A stretch of DNA of 64,000 nucleotides from Stenopsyche tienmushanensis. Taxonomy: Eukaryota > Arthropoda > Insecta > Trichoptera > Stenopsychidae. The first letter of the stretch is position 1, and each line of letters opens with the position of its first letter. The position numbers were made by a program, and so were the translations under genes. Location: NCBI GenBank assembly GCA_008973525.1, contig WACJ01000528.1, forward strand, positions 1,116,001 to 1,180,000. The letters run 5' to 3'. Positions 12,490-25,400 of this stretch are shown piece after piece. The notes beneath the pieces were generated by a model, which worked only from the letters and a program-made list of their open reading frames with translations, made no database searches and had not been told where the DNA came from.

Positions 12490-15400
12490 CTACAATCCTG
12501 CTAGAATTACTCGTGGATCCTCGACGGCATCCTTTATTTTTCTGAGGAATAGCACAGCTTCGCGACCATCAATCAATCTATGATCGTAAGTCAAGGCAAC
12601 GTACATCATAGGACGAATCACCACCTAAAACAGACATACATTGCATACAACAACAACAAAAATCAGAAGACTTCAAATTGCATCATATAAAAATACTCAC
12701 CTGGCCATTCTTTGCCACTGGTCTTTCAAATGTACCGTGCATGCCCAAAATCGCAGACTGCGGAGGATTAATGATCGGGGTACCCATAAGTGAACCAAAA
12801 ACTCCACCGTTACTAATGGTGAAAGTACCACCGTCCATATCTTCAATCGCTAATTGACCTAATTAAAAAGTAATTTTACTTGATAATCAATCATCATTAA
12901 AACTATTCATAAGACATAACAAAAACAAACTATTACCATTCTTAGCCTTTTCACCGAGAGCGGCAATACCCAATTCAATATCGGCGAAATTCATATCTTG
13001 GACGTTGCGTAATACTGGCACGACGAGACCTTTCGGCGTAGCTACGGCTACGGATATATCGACGAAATCTCTGAAAAAATAAATTTCGTTTAATCACACG
13101 ACACTTTGATGATTAAACGACGACTCATCACGGATTCGTTTTACCTATACACAACATCGGTTCCGTCAATCACGGCGTTCACAACGGGTTGATCTTGCAA
13201 GGCATACGCGGCCGCTTTCACAAACGGAGACATGAAACCCAATTTAAGTCCATATTTCTTTTGGAAAGCTGGCAAATTGGCTTTTCGGAAACTCATAATT
13301 TCGCTGGAAAATGGATTTATTCAAAAGTCAATGTATAAATGTATTAAATTTGAACAAAAGCAGATAATAAAATATTACCTCATGTCGACTTCGTTGAACG
13401 TCGTCAGCATGGCGTTGGTATTCTGCGCTTCCTTCAATCTCTGAGCGATCCTTTGTCTCATGCGATTCATTTTTACTCTTTGCTCTGTTCGCGTTCCGGT
13501 AATCTCTTTACTGTAATCTGCGGGGGGAACCTATATAAAAACAAATTGAATTTCAAATCTCGTTATAATTTTAGCAAAATTTTAATATGATCCTGTTTTT
13601 AATAAAATATGAATAGTCCACGAGAAGAAAGTTCTCAAATAAATCATTTAGGCAAAATAGCAAATCAGTGACGTAGACCGAAATATTAGTTTCCTCCACT
13701 GATCTATTTTTGTCACGGTGCTTGTCCATCAACTAGCCAAAAAATAATTTTCAATATAAAAAATGATCAGCATAGAATATACGAAACTGTTTTCACTTTA
13801 AATTGATTTTGCAATTCAGATCATCATTAAAATTAAAACATAATTAGATTTAATTGATAAATATGAACCTTAACAGTAGCAGAATCAATAGCCTGAGCGT
13901 GTCTTATGGCAGCCACTGGAATAGAAGCGACTGGTCCTGATGAGGGCTGAAATTATAAAAACATTGCAATTTCATATATATGAATTATTTAGACGCATTT
14001 GTAATGCAATATCAATTAAAATCGTGCATACTTTTGGGGTCGGCGGTTGTGGCGTCGGCGGCATCGGAGCCGATACCGGAGGAGGCGGAGCCGCTGCTGC
14101 CGCCGGTTCGGGAGTAGGAGGAGAGGGTGCGCTCGCTTGCGGTGCTGCTTTAGCCCCGACGGGTCCCAATTTGAGGCGAAACAGCTTTTGTCCAGCTTTT
14201 ACTGTGTCTCCACTCGTAACGTAAAACTCTTCAATCACGCCGGAGGCCGGTGCCATTACGGGCATCGCCGTCTTGTCGGTTTCGATTTCACACACTACTT
14301 CATCTTCTTGCACGCTGTCACCTGGTTTTTTCTCGATTCTGCATTTAAAAATACCGAATAAAACACGAGCAATTTTTTTAAATTTTAAAAAATTATATAA
14401 TAAAAACTTACTTGACAGTCGCCTTCAGAAACTGAATCGGGAAAAGTGGGAGCGACGACATCTCTGGCTTCGAATAATTTGCCCGTCACTTGAATGTTTC
14501 TTTTGAAATTCGTCACACACGTTAGTCTGAAAAATACAACTAATTAATACAAAGAAAACGCAAAATTTGAGTCTCGTTACGTGTCATTAACCCGTTATTA
14601 TCTAAAGTCTGAGGGTATCAGTCATCATGTCAATAAAAAAAGGTGACTCTTGTTTGAATACACTTAAATATATATTAATCTGCGTCCAATGACTAAAAAA
14701 GACTCTTAAATTATCTTTATGGGCTTAGTAAATATCATAAGTATGCAAGATTAATACGATCCATAGTTTAAAAAATATATTTTGAATGAATATTTTTGCG
14801 TTACATCGATTATGAATATTCGACCGCAGCGCACGAATCTTCAGGTCTGAAATAACCGAATTATCAATCGTAACGTCTGTAAACTTCGATGCAATTGTAG
14901 TAAAATATATCATTTGTATATAACATTATTTTCTAAATATAGCCGTTATCTGATCAGTAACATGCGTAAAACTTATCAAAACAATTTCAATAAAAAAGCG
15001 TAGTTATTAAAGTGAATGCTTGAATTTATGTTCTACTTGTTAAAGTAGATTTCATTTCATTTTTAAAGAGAATTAATGATATAGGTGCATCATCAAATGG
15101 GCAAAATATTGGTATGTAATTGATTCCCGGCATCTTATGTGCAGATGATTTTTTTAAGTTCATATTTTAAGAATTCTTCTGGAACAACTTATGTAAAGAG
15201 AATGTCTTTTGACTTTCATCGAAAGTCTCTCGAATTAGCAAGAAAATATTGACCCGGCACGGCGGAGCATCCGGTCAAAGACTCGGGCAGTTGTTTCAGT
15301 TGTGTAAGCCCAATATGACTGATATATAATAGAAGACACTCCAAATTTGATGACATAAAATCGAAAGAATGCAAATGCATAATTTACAAAATTCTAAGAA

Positions 15401-15795
15401 ATTATAAATAAAATGTCAAGATTCCAAGTCCTCATGTGTAAGTGTATCATTTGTTGGATAACTTGGATCGAATTAAACGACACGCGGTCGATTGACCGAC
15501 GTAGAAATGAGCATTCGCCGAGGCGCGGTTCCGTTACGTCGCATATGGAGTCGTCACGTGATTCGCGGGAAGACGAGTTCTTTTCCACTCACCGCGAACG
15601 CAGCAGCTTCGACGGCTCCTCGAAAAGGTTCGCAGCCGAAGCCGAAGAGGCGCGCGCCGACAACCAAAGGGGCGCGCGCCCGGGACCCGCCCCCCGCGCG
15701 GCCCGCAAAGCGGTTACATAACTGGGACGGAGACCGGCGCCGCTCGCGGGCGCAGCCCTCAGCAGCCGCCCGCCGTGAACGAGCAGAGAAGCCAT
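12490..15795 (-). CDS. DLST: Dihydrolipoyllysine succinyltransferase, E2 of 2-oxoglutarate dehydrogenase
   Basis: This is the mitochondrial E2 core of the 2-oxoglutarate dehydrogenase complex. It transfers succinyl groups from lipoyl-lysine to CoA in the TCA cycle. Exons (minus): 15795-15593, 14526-14412, 14338-14032, 13946-13869, 13530-13379, 13303-13145, 13070-12937, 12858-12701, 12624-12490. The product is about 479 residues. It starts with an Arg/Ala-rich targeting peptide ([16 protein letters not shown]). The lipoyl domain carries EIETDKTA, with the lipoylated Lys at about 128. A Pro/Ala linker (exon 3) and a catalytic domain follow, ending with YDHRLIDG (His about 450, Asp about 454). 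The linker lacks an obvious E1/E3-binding domain, as in animal DLST. Oddity: an extra T (complement of position 14417) breaks the frame at EGD-V-K. Without correction the chain would stop at 14318-14320. All other phases agree. It diverges from spindle-E. Confidence 0.93.
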
Positions 15796-16402
15796 CGCGA
15801 CACTGGGGTTCAGCACCCGCACGGACTCCCACAGAGGAGAGACGAACTTTTCGAACCGGCGGGAGGCCCAAAGCGACAACGGACCGTCCGCAAACCGCTC
15901 GACATCTGACACCTGCAATACCGGTCGCCGTCGAATCGGCCTTTGACGAAACGCAAATATAAAAATCCACAACGAACATATTTTATCTCAGGATGAGCGT
16001 TTCTGTAAAAGATTACAGGCGACCAACATTTTTAAATCTCCCGGGCACTTTCATGTTCATAAATATTTTTTGCTATTTTCACAAAATTCTTATTATAAAT
16101 ATTACACATAAATAATTTACAGTATATTTTAACATAAAAATATTTTTTTTCTTTGTTATGTGTAAACCTGCTGACATAAATTATATATTTCTTTATTCAA
16201 TAACGAATAATAAAATATTTATATCTTTCAATTAAAATATGCTAAAAATACATATTTTAAAAATAATCTTCAAATTTAAAAATAAAAAGCAACTACTATT
16301 GACTGATTTATTGTTTCACACATGGCAACACCGTCGAATACTGTTTTCGAAATCGGGGCTCTTCGAAGGTATCATATTGTGTAGTATTTCCATCGTTGTG
16401 CG
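15796..16402. promoter_or_regulatory. GC-rich divergent spacer between DLST and spindle-E
   Basis: The 607 bp separate the two start codons. The DLST side (about 15800-15960, continuing through DLST exon 1 to about 15490) is rich in GC and CpG, unlike the surrounding DNA. The spindle-E side is AT-rich. The frames here (15492-15962 plus and 15554-15979 minus, among others) are shadows of DLST exon 1 and its leader. This arrangement suggests a shared CpG-type promoter region. No TATA box at a convincing distance was identified. Confidence 0.55.
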
Positions 16403-19400
16403 ATGGACGAGATCAATGAGTTCTTTGATATCAATCTTCAAATGAAACCGGTGCGCCTTGAGGGTCCATCGTTTTCTCATCTGTCATCCCTCGTCCAGAC
16501 GCGCTCTCGCTCGCCGCCTTCTCCTGCGATCCGACTCGGCACCGAATATGTCACCGCCGAACGGGAACTTGGGGAGGTTCGCATCCACGTCAGAATCGCT
16601 ATTTTGCCTTATCCCATACGTTAATTGACGTCTTTCGCCTGTACCCTTTCAGAAAAAAGACACGGAAGAGGACAAAATTCACGAATTGGATGAAATGGAA
16701 TGCGAGGATGATTCCGAGGAAGAAGATGATTTCTACCAAGCCATTTATCATAGATTTAATTTTATTAAGGAAACAAGACAGACATTTGCAATCGATAAAA
16801 TGAAATCACAGGTAAATCTTAGGGACTTTAGAGCAGTGTTCCCCAACCGGTCTTACTAGAATGTTTTTTGGACAAGGAACGGATGAGTAAACTCGCATAT
16901 ATGGCGGATATATTTAGTCTACTTCATGACCTTAATCTTTCTCTGGGGGTTTTATAAATATATTTTTAAACTGAGAAATAAGGTCGATGCATATTAAAAG
17001 AAGCTGGTTCTTTAGGAATGTCGCGTACAAGAGGAGGTTTTAGAAATGTTTCCACTTTTGCAAGAATATCTAATTGCTGCTGACGTTGACAAAAAAGGTG
17101 TTTTAATTGTAATAAGTCAACACTCGATGGCATTGGTACTAAAATTTAACCACTATTACTTCGAAAATGAGAAAATCCTCGCAAAGGAAGTCTTTGGATT
17201 GACACTTTGATGTGCAATCAAATTCTGATTGTCTCATTTCGTAAATCCTATTGACGACACTATTCAAGAATAACAAAACCATCGCTGGAATACACAATGA
17301 GGGGTCAATCATTCCACAAATTACACAAAAAGTACACATTTACAACATTACACAAAAAATAATTCACAAAGTTACAAAAAATGATACTGTCCTGTTAACG
17401 GGGGCATATATATTATTATTAAATAAAATAATTATTCATTTGTTTTTTATTTTTAAATTTCATTGTGTCAAAATGAACGCGTTTTCAATTTGCTACATAC
17501 TGAAAAAGAAGCAATAGAATTATTTTTAAAAAATATATACTATTTTTTCTTAACCATATGTGTTCTCCCTTTTTAATTTTCTTATTTCTGCTGGATTTCC
17601 TCTCCTATTTGCACATAATGTCCCTGTTGTATGCGTCCTTCTAATAATTTAGTTTATATTGAAATGTCATTATAAAAATTGTCCATAAAAACATAATGAC
17701 CTTTGTGGAAAAATGGATTAATCAATTTTAGTATACTGGCATCAATTTTGGTTCCTCTAGGTTTGTTATCAAATATTCTTCCTCTATAGATTTCTAGATT
17801 ATGGATTTATCCATTTGGGGGACACAATTTATAAAATTTGATGCCATACTTAGCTTTCTTCCGATGGAGAATATATATTTTGAAAATTCGAAACAACAAT
17901 GTCAAAAAGTGGGCTTATTTTTGACATCGTGTCATTATTGTACAATTCAAACATCTTAATATTTTTTCGAATCTTCTACCTGACATTGAAAAAGACTACA
18001 ACAAATAACACCCATCCTATTGTTCATAAGAGGGATTATATACGTACATAATAAGAGGGTTTCACATTCTTCCATTTAAAAAATTAAAAATAATATTCAA
18101 TAGATATATGGCGCGAGAGTTTTAGCCGAGCAAGGGTTATCTTTAGATGAAGTCACAGATGTGCTCTGACAATGTCTTCATTGACGGTAAAGACGCGCAG
18201 GAATGTGTTAATAATCCCTTCATGAAGGGCGTCATTTCATGTACTCTTATGAGTAAAGAAAAAGAACACTTAATAGAGTTGACTTCGAATACCACTTTGA
18301 TATCCAGACACAAAACATTAACATTGCCTCAGTATTGGTATGAAAGCGCATTACATACGGACAAACAAACATTGATTTTTATATATTAGACTATGCCTAT
18401 ATTACTCGTGCAATCGTTAGCGATAAGTGGACGAAGTTTTATTGCAATCTGATGAACAGTATGGCAGTAAAAAGTTTGGGGAACACTGCTTTAGAGGACA
18501 AGGACGACTCGATGGATAACATTGGATCAATTTCAACTCTGAATTTGGTTTAAATTTGTAGATCCAGTTTGCGGTGGCCTCCCAGCAAGTAACAATCATC
18601 GAAGGACCGACTGGTTGCGGCAAGACTACGCAAGTCCCACAATGGATTTTAGAAGATCGCTATCAAAAAGGTCAACCGTGTAGAATTATCGTAACTCAGC
18701 CCCGTAGAATTGCTGCAATCACCGTTGCAAAACGAGTCTGTGACGAATACGATTGCGAAATGGGTTCTTTGGTCGGCTACCGGGTGAGTCGAAATAGTGC
18801 TGATCGTAGAAAAGAATTCTGTTAATGATTGTGTGCTTTCATTTCATGTCAACTTTTATGTCTCCTCAAACAGATCGGCTTGGAGAAAAAAGTCTCAAAA
18901 ACTACCCTGTTGCAGTATGTCACAACAGTAGTTCTTCTTCAGGAGTTAAGTTAGTAATTTATTTTTTGCCCAAATCTAATGAGATATTGAGAAATTATGA
19001 GGGTAGGCTGAAAACTAAAGCACACATGCTCGTAAAGTGTGACCAAAAAAATAGCAAGATCAGGATAAAAATACACAAAAAATGAAAATCTTCCACGTAA
19101 GACTGCACGTTTTATAGGTTTTGTTAACATTTGGATTAATTTGTAACTTATAGCGAATCTTCTCCATAGTTTTTTCTACCAAACTGCATTTATTATTTAG
19201 TGATTCAAACAAACTTGAAATCGAAATCATTATTAGTCGATAAATTTGGCCTAACGATTTATACAATCGTGCGATGTATGCGGGGAAACTCTCCGTCTCT
19301 GTCTCCCGAACTACGCTACCTTCTCGCTCTGTCTCTGTCTCCGAGCTCAATATACAAGAGTGCTCTTTCTGAATAAGTGGAGGGGGGGTCCCAGGCCCTG

Positions 19401-22400
19401 GGGTAGTACTCCTTTAAGTTTCAAATCATATATTTATTTTTCAACATAGTCAGCGTTAAGGCTAGCCTATTTCTTCCAACTCTTCTTGAATCCAGGACTG
19501 AATAATTGCCTTTGAGGTCTTTTGCTTAGAGGAAAAAAATATAAATAACTAGGGTATAAATAAAATATAAATCAATCGGGATAAGGAGGCTGTGTCCAGT
19601 TGCGCGCGAAGTGTGTGGCGTGGAACCCATCGTGCACAGATTTTACAGTATACCTATTATTCAATAATGAAGCCGACACGTCCCTTGGATATTCCAATAT
19701 GGCTTACAATACACTTTTGAATTATTCGTTGGTCATTTTGATTGCAATGTTTATTGTCTGTAGCAGTGATCGGACATCCGCGTCGTGTTTCATCAACAAT
19801 TATGGCTTGCAACCATGAAATTTTATTTCCCATTGATTTACAGCTGACCTATCAACAGCATCATCACTGATGAATAATCAGAAGGAGTCACTTTTTCAGC
19901 AATCAAAAATTCGATAACACTACACATATCCATACTTCCGCTTCCCAAAATACACTGAATGAACGCAACAACCTCAAATTGATGATGAATGTTATTTCCA
20001 CATACCACTTGGCACATTTCTGAAGATCATTTTGTTCGTGGTCTACAAGCATGTGTGCATTCATTTCCATCCTACTCTAATAGTTAATTTTTATTCAATC
20101 GTATTTAATACATTTACAAGATGACCTATTTCAACCTAGTATATACCATTATAATGTACATTTCTATATATAATATGAGCTTACTTACTTAATATCTTTT
20201 ATTTATAGTCAATTCCAAATCATTAAAAAATTATACACATATCGTCCTCGATGAAGTACATGAACGCGATATCTATACAGATTTTTTAATCACTATCATA
20301 AGAAAGCTACTCAAATATGACCGCAAAGGCGTTAAGGTAAATTAAATAACAGATTTGTAGAATGACATCTTATATGTATGAACAACAGTTGAGAATTGAA
20401 ATTTTCTTAATTTCAGGTTATTTTAATGTCTGCTACATTTGACGTTGAGAGATTTTCAGAATATTTTTCTGTGCGTACTAAACACGGATATGAAAGAGTA
20501 CCGGTGATAAGTCTAACTGAAAAAACCCCACATTTAGTAAAAATATGGTATCTTAACGATCTGGCAATAATCGGCAAGGTGAGAATTTGTTTAATTGCTG
20601 ATGCGCGGCAACTTAATTAAACAATAAATATATATTTCAATCTGTTATTTATAACATGAATTTGTGTTATATTGTTGTATTGAATGGTTTTAATGTACTG
20701 CTTTCAGCTCCCACGGATTGAAAAAGATGTGAAGTTTATATCACAAGAAAGCTATGAGACAGCATTGAGACTTTTGAATTGCTTTGAAGAAATTGACAAA
20801 AAAGAAGAAATTGAAAACCTTGAGGATCAACGTCCATCGGTTTTGATATTTTTACCAGGACTTCATGAAATTGAAGAATTATATCAAATTCTAAATTGTG
20901 ATATTCAAAGGTGAGTTATTTTTTATTGGAAATTCTGGTTAATTAAAATTAGACAAACCTTTACATATAAACTAATTACCGAGTTATTACACTTTACATG
21001 TAAATCATTGTTTTTACTTTTTCATCTCCAGTATTAATTTTAAATCGTTCTCACAATCATATAATTTTGATAATTGGGTACGCAATAATACCGAGAATTT
21101 CAATATGTATGAACATTGAAACCATTGAAACAATTGTGGGTAATTGTAAATAATTTGAGAGAAATATTCTGATTGCCAAGAAATTTGAGCTCAAACTAAC
21201 GTCGTAGGCAGAATCCGACCCACGATCGTGAGTGTTTTTGAGATAAGACATCTTTGTAGCCATACAATACATTGTATCACTTGACACCTCTTAAAATGAT
21301 ACACAAAAGGCCAGAAGCAGACTCGTGAAGGAATATTCGTTAGGCCAAACCTAAATAAACACTATTATCGTTCAATTTACTGCATCGATACTCGAGTTGT
21401 CGCATCACATGCAGTGGTGCCTGAGAGTCACCGCTCGAGCGCAGAGTTAAAAAAAATCTTTTTAACTTTAATAGATAAAAATAAATGCAATTTGGTAGAA
21501 AAAACTATGGAGAAGATTCGCTATAAGTTACAAATTTATAAAACTGTTAACAAAAATAATACGATAATTTTACTGAAGTCTGTAAAAAAGTGCAATTCTA
21601 TGTGGATGTTTTACTGCTTTTTTGTGGATCTATAAAGTGTTAATATTAGACATTTTAATTATTTTTTCCAAATTTAGTGCATGCACCCATATAGAATCAG
21701 AATCATATGAAATTGTAATAAACCAATACACATTTATCCATTTGATGAGTATGCACTCACATGCTGTGAATAAGGCTTCATAATACATTGTAGGCTTCAA
21801 ATTACATAATACATAATACTGTGCATGTATTTTTAATAGAATATTATTCATTCAAATTATGATGTCAAACATTACATTTACAGCCTGTTTTGTCTTGTTT
21901 TTATTAAAATTTCAACGAAGTTTCATGAACTCAAAAAATCAATCAGAAAATTAACTCGCTCCTGGAACACGTTCGCTACAAAAATAACAAAAAATAACAC
22001 TAATTAAAGTGCTAATAAGCTCCATTTGTAATTAATTTACTAACCATCTCTGTGTTTGTCATTGCATGCAATTAAATTTAATTTCTCAGTTTTTCTCAAT
22101 TACGTGTGATTGAAATCTATAATTGTCTGTCTGTCTTTCGTCCTTCCTACATTTATTAACATGCATTAGTTGAACAAAGATTTTCTTTATTCATCATATT
22201 ATATATGTCCTGTTTTCAGACAAAAAATAGATCCTCATTCGCCCTTACATAAATGGTACATATTACCATTACATTCTTGTATTACCAATGAAGAACAAAT
22301 CAAAGCTTTTAAGAAGCCGCCATCAGGTTATAGAAAAATTATATTAGCTACTAATATAGCCGAAAGTTCTATAACTGTTCCTGATATTAAATACGGTAAA

Positions 22401-25400
22401 TAGTGTAGTTTTTTAAACTTATTTAGCCTTTCGTTTACCGTGTTAAAAAAAACACCCACGCGCTACCATGATATGTATTTGGTACACCATATGAAATTCT
22501 GAAGCCCGTATCTATTATATTTCATATCGATATTCCCATTATTAGGGTCGAGTTGTAAATACATCATGGTCAAGGAAAATATTTGAAAATATTAAATACA
22601 TACTTTTGAATGATATTCAACTTCACCCCTGCATCGTACAAACGTATATTTTTGGATGGCACATAAAAATTCTGCTACTCATATTGTATGAACTATTTCA
22701 ATATATATGATTGGCGCTTTAATTAATTCTATTTTTTGCAGTTATTGATTATTGTTTATGCAAAGTTCACACTTACAATTCTGTAACTGGTTTTACTTCG
22801 CTGGAATTGTGCTGGGCATCTAAAGCAAATTGTGTACAAAGGGCCGGTAGAGCTGGTCGTGTCAGATCTGGTAGAGTTTACCGATTAGTTCCAGAAAATT
22901 TTTATGTTCGTATCAAATTTATTATTGACCGCTAATTTTTCCTATTACAAAGTTGCAAAAATGATCTATTCGAATCAATTTGAATTACGTAAATCGTACA
23001 ACTTTTCATTGGATGTTATTACAGAAATACCGGCCATATCTTAATGATTTTAATAATAAATTGTTTTTTTTTTTTTTTTAGAATAGCCTTTGTGAAAACT
23101 CTGTTCCAGAAATTCAACGTCATAGTTTACAAAGCTTAATTTTGCTTATTAAACTTCTTAATATGGGCTCTCCAAAACACATTTTAGGACTAGCAATGGA
23201 TCCGCCTGACCTAACGAATATTCGTCAATCAATCCTATCTCTCAAAGAGGTACATATTTTCACATCTTCTATTTTTTTAATTAAAATTAATATTTGTTCA
23301 AACCAAATCCTTGGCTTAAATTTTAGATTGGTGCTTTGTATAGGACATCTGAAAATATGGGACCTGATGATGGAAATATTACTTACCTTGGAACAATTAT
23401 GGCAAAACTTCCCATTGACTTGAAAGTGACAAAGTTAATAATGCTTGGTTATATGTTTGGATGTCTACAAGATTGCATTATAATAGGTATTCAATTGAAA
23501 AAATATCATAATTTTATCAATCAAAAAAAATTGTACAGTTTACTTTCGATTATCCATGCCTGAAAAATATTTTTAAAAAAATAATAATTTTTGATACTCA
23601 TAATAAGGCTATTCCTGAATAGTACTTAGGTGTTATATACACGGATCAAGATTAAAGAAATTAAACTCTAAAGCGATAGGGATGATGCTTGTATTTTATC
23701 TACCTGTAAATGCCTGTTCTCTTGTTTTAATTACCTTGGTTTTCAAAACAACCGAGCAAGAGTGTAAGAAATCTTATTATAGGAGGCACAAATCACAACG
23801 AGAAGATTGTGAAAATGGACCCAGGTGATAAGAGCAATACACATGGCTTGGTTACTAAAACTTTAACGCGTATGGTAGGATGACTGCATATTTGCAAGCG
23901 ACAGAAGAGAGACAGAGATGTGGGCGACATGTTGGGCAGTGAGAGTGTTAAACTGATTGTTCATAGGCCCTCCGCAATGCTTGTCTACCAGGTTTAACCC
24001 TTTGAGTAGTGAGCTAATTTGAAATCTTCATAGTCATAGATGCTATATTTGCTTGTCCGCCACTTATCATCCGTACATATCTACTTATTTTATTCACGCA
24101 TCAATACTGATCGATAAATTTGGGTTAACGATCTATACAATCATTGGAATTCGCTCGCAAATACGCGATCATCCTTCCGTACAGGTTAACTATGAGCATT
24201 TTTCTTAATAAATAATGAGTACTAAAATTATGAAATAAATATTTGTATTGTAAATATGATATTATAATCAAAACCAAGTAGAAATTTGATGATTTGGATT
24301 ATCCATGTTTGTCCTCCCCGGCAGTCCCCCGGATAATCGAGAGTCTACTGTATTTAATTTATAATGGCTGCCTATAAAACTCTCAGTTGTGTGTGTGTAT
24401 TGAAACTATCTTTAAATCTCTGCTTATAAAATATTTCAGCTGCTGCCTTGTCAGTTAAATCTGTGTTCAGCACGCCCTTTTTAAGTAATATTTCCTCATA
24501 TAATACTAAGCTTACATGGGCACACGGATCAACTAGCGACCATTTAGCAATTTTGCATGTCTACAAGGTAAGCTTCTTTTTTCTTTTTTTTTTTATTAAT
24601 GAGGACCTTATTTGAATATTCATTTGAATCTTTTTCCTAGATCATGAACCATATATCTTTTCGTGTTTAGTCTTTGTTTATATTTTTGACTATAGCTTTC
24701 AATCTCCACTTGTTTGTCACGTATCATGGAGCGGCGCTTATAGTACGCAGCAATTCGCCGCATCGACCTTCAATGTTAATATTGAAGGTCGATGCAGTAC
24801 CCCAGAGCTGTATTTCGTACATTCAAATAGTTTTTAGTATGGTTTTGTGCGTGTTTTATTTTCTAGGGACAGTTCCGATTTTCGGTCCATCAGCCAATAT
24901 AACATTCTCATTTTAATTTCGAGTTGACTATGTCTTCTTGTGGCAGTGTGCAGTCATTTAGTGAAATAGGAGGATATGTCTCTCTTCTGTTGGTGAAAGT
25001 GACATGAGTTTATGCTGGAGTAGTTGAGACGCTGTTGCGGAGTTGTTATGCGAGGTTAGAAGAGTTTTGTTGTCCGCGAATATGATAATTGTTGTGAGGT
25101 CTGTTGTCAGGATGTCAGCTGTGCATAAAAAGTATAGAACTGGACCAAGCAAGCTGCCTTGGGGGACGCCGGATTTTATATTGTGCAGTGTGGTGGCTTA
25201 ATTTTCATATTAGACATAGAATGTTCTATTTGTCAGGTATGTTTTGAGTATGAAGAAGAAATTCGTGGGCAGTTATTTTTCAATTTTTTATAGCAGGCTC
25301 GAGTGCCACACTTTGTCAAAAGCCTGGGTTATGTCCAGGAATGCTGCCGGGCAATATTTTCTATCCTATGTATTTGTTCCACAGTCACATGTTGTTGTTG

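Noticed and set aside
14318..14338. Alternative DLST acceptor after ATCGAG that would absorb the extra T
   Set aside because: It gives an in-frame chain but loses two conserved residues (I-E) and uses a poorer acceptor than TGCAG. Kept only as a refutation path.
13940..14361. Gly-rich and Arg-rich plus-strand frames opposite DLST
   Set aside because: They are antisense shadows of the Pro/Ala linker exon of DLST.
15492..15979. Long Arg/Ala/Pro-rich frames on both strands
   Set aside because: They arise from GC-rich, stop-poor sequence over DLST exon 1 and its leader. Only the frame with the presequence and a matching donor was kept.
17016..17097. Apparent spindle-E exon with good splice sites (EMFPLLQEYLIAADVD)
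   Set aside because: It lies inside the TSD-flanked hAT element and reads as hAT transposase. Exon 2 joins the Walker A exon directly in phase, giving a normal FAIDKMKSQ-IQFAVASQQV alignment to TDRD9.
18147..18389. 80-residue frame as an independent small gene
   Set aside because: It continues into other frames and matches the C-terminal style of hAT transposases (KEHLIELTSNTTL), so it is element debris.
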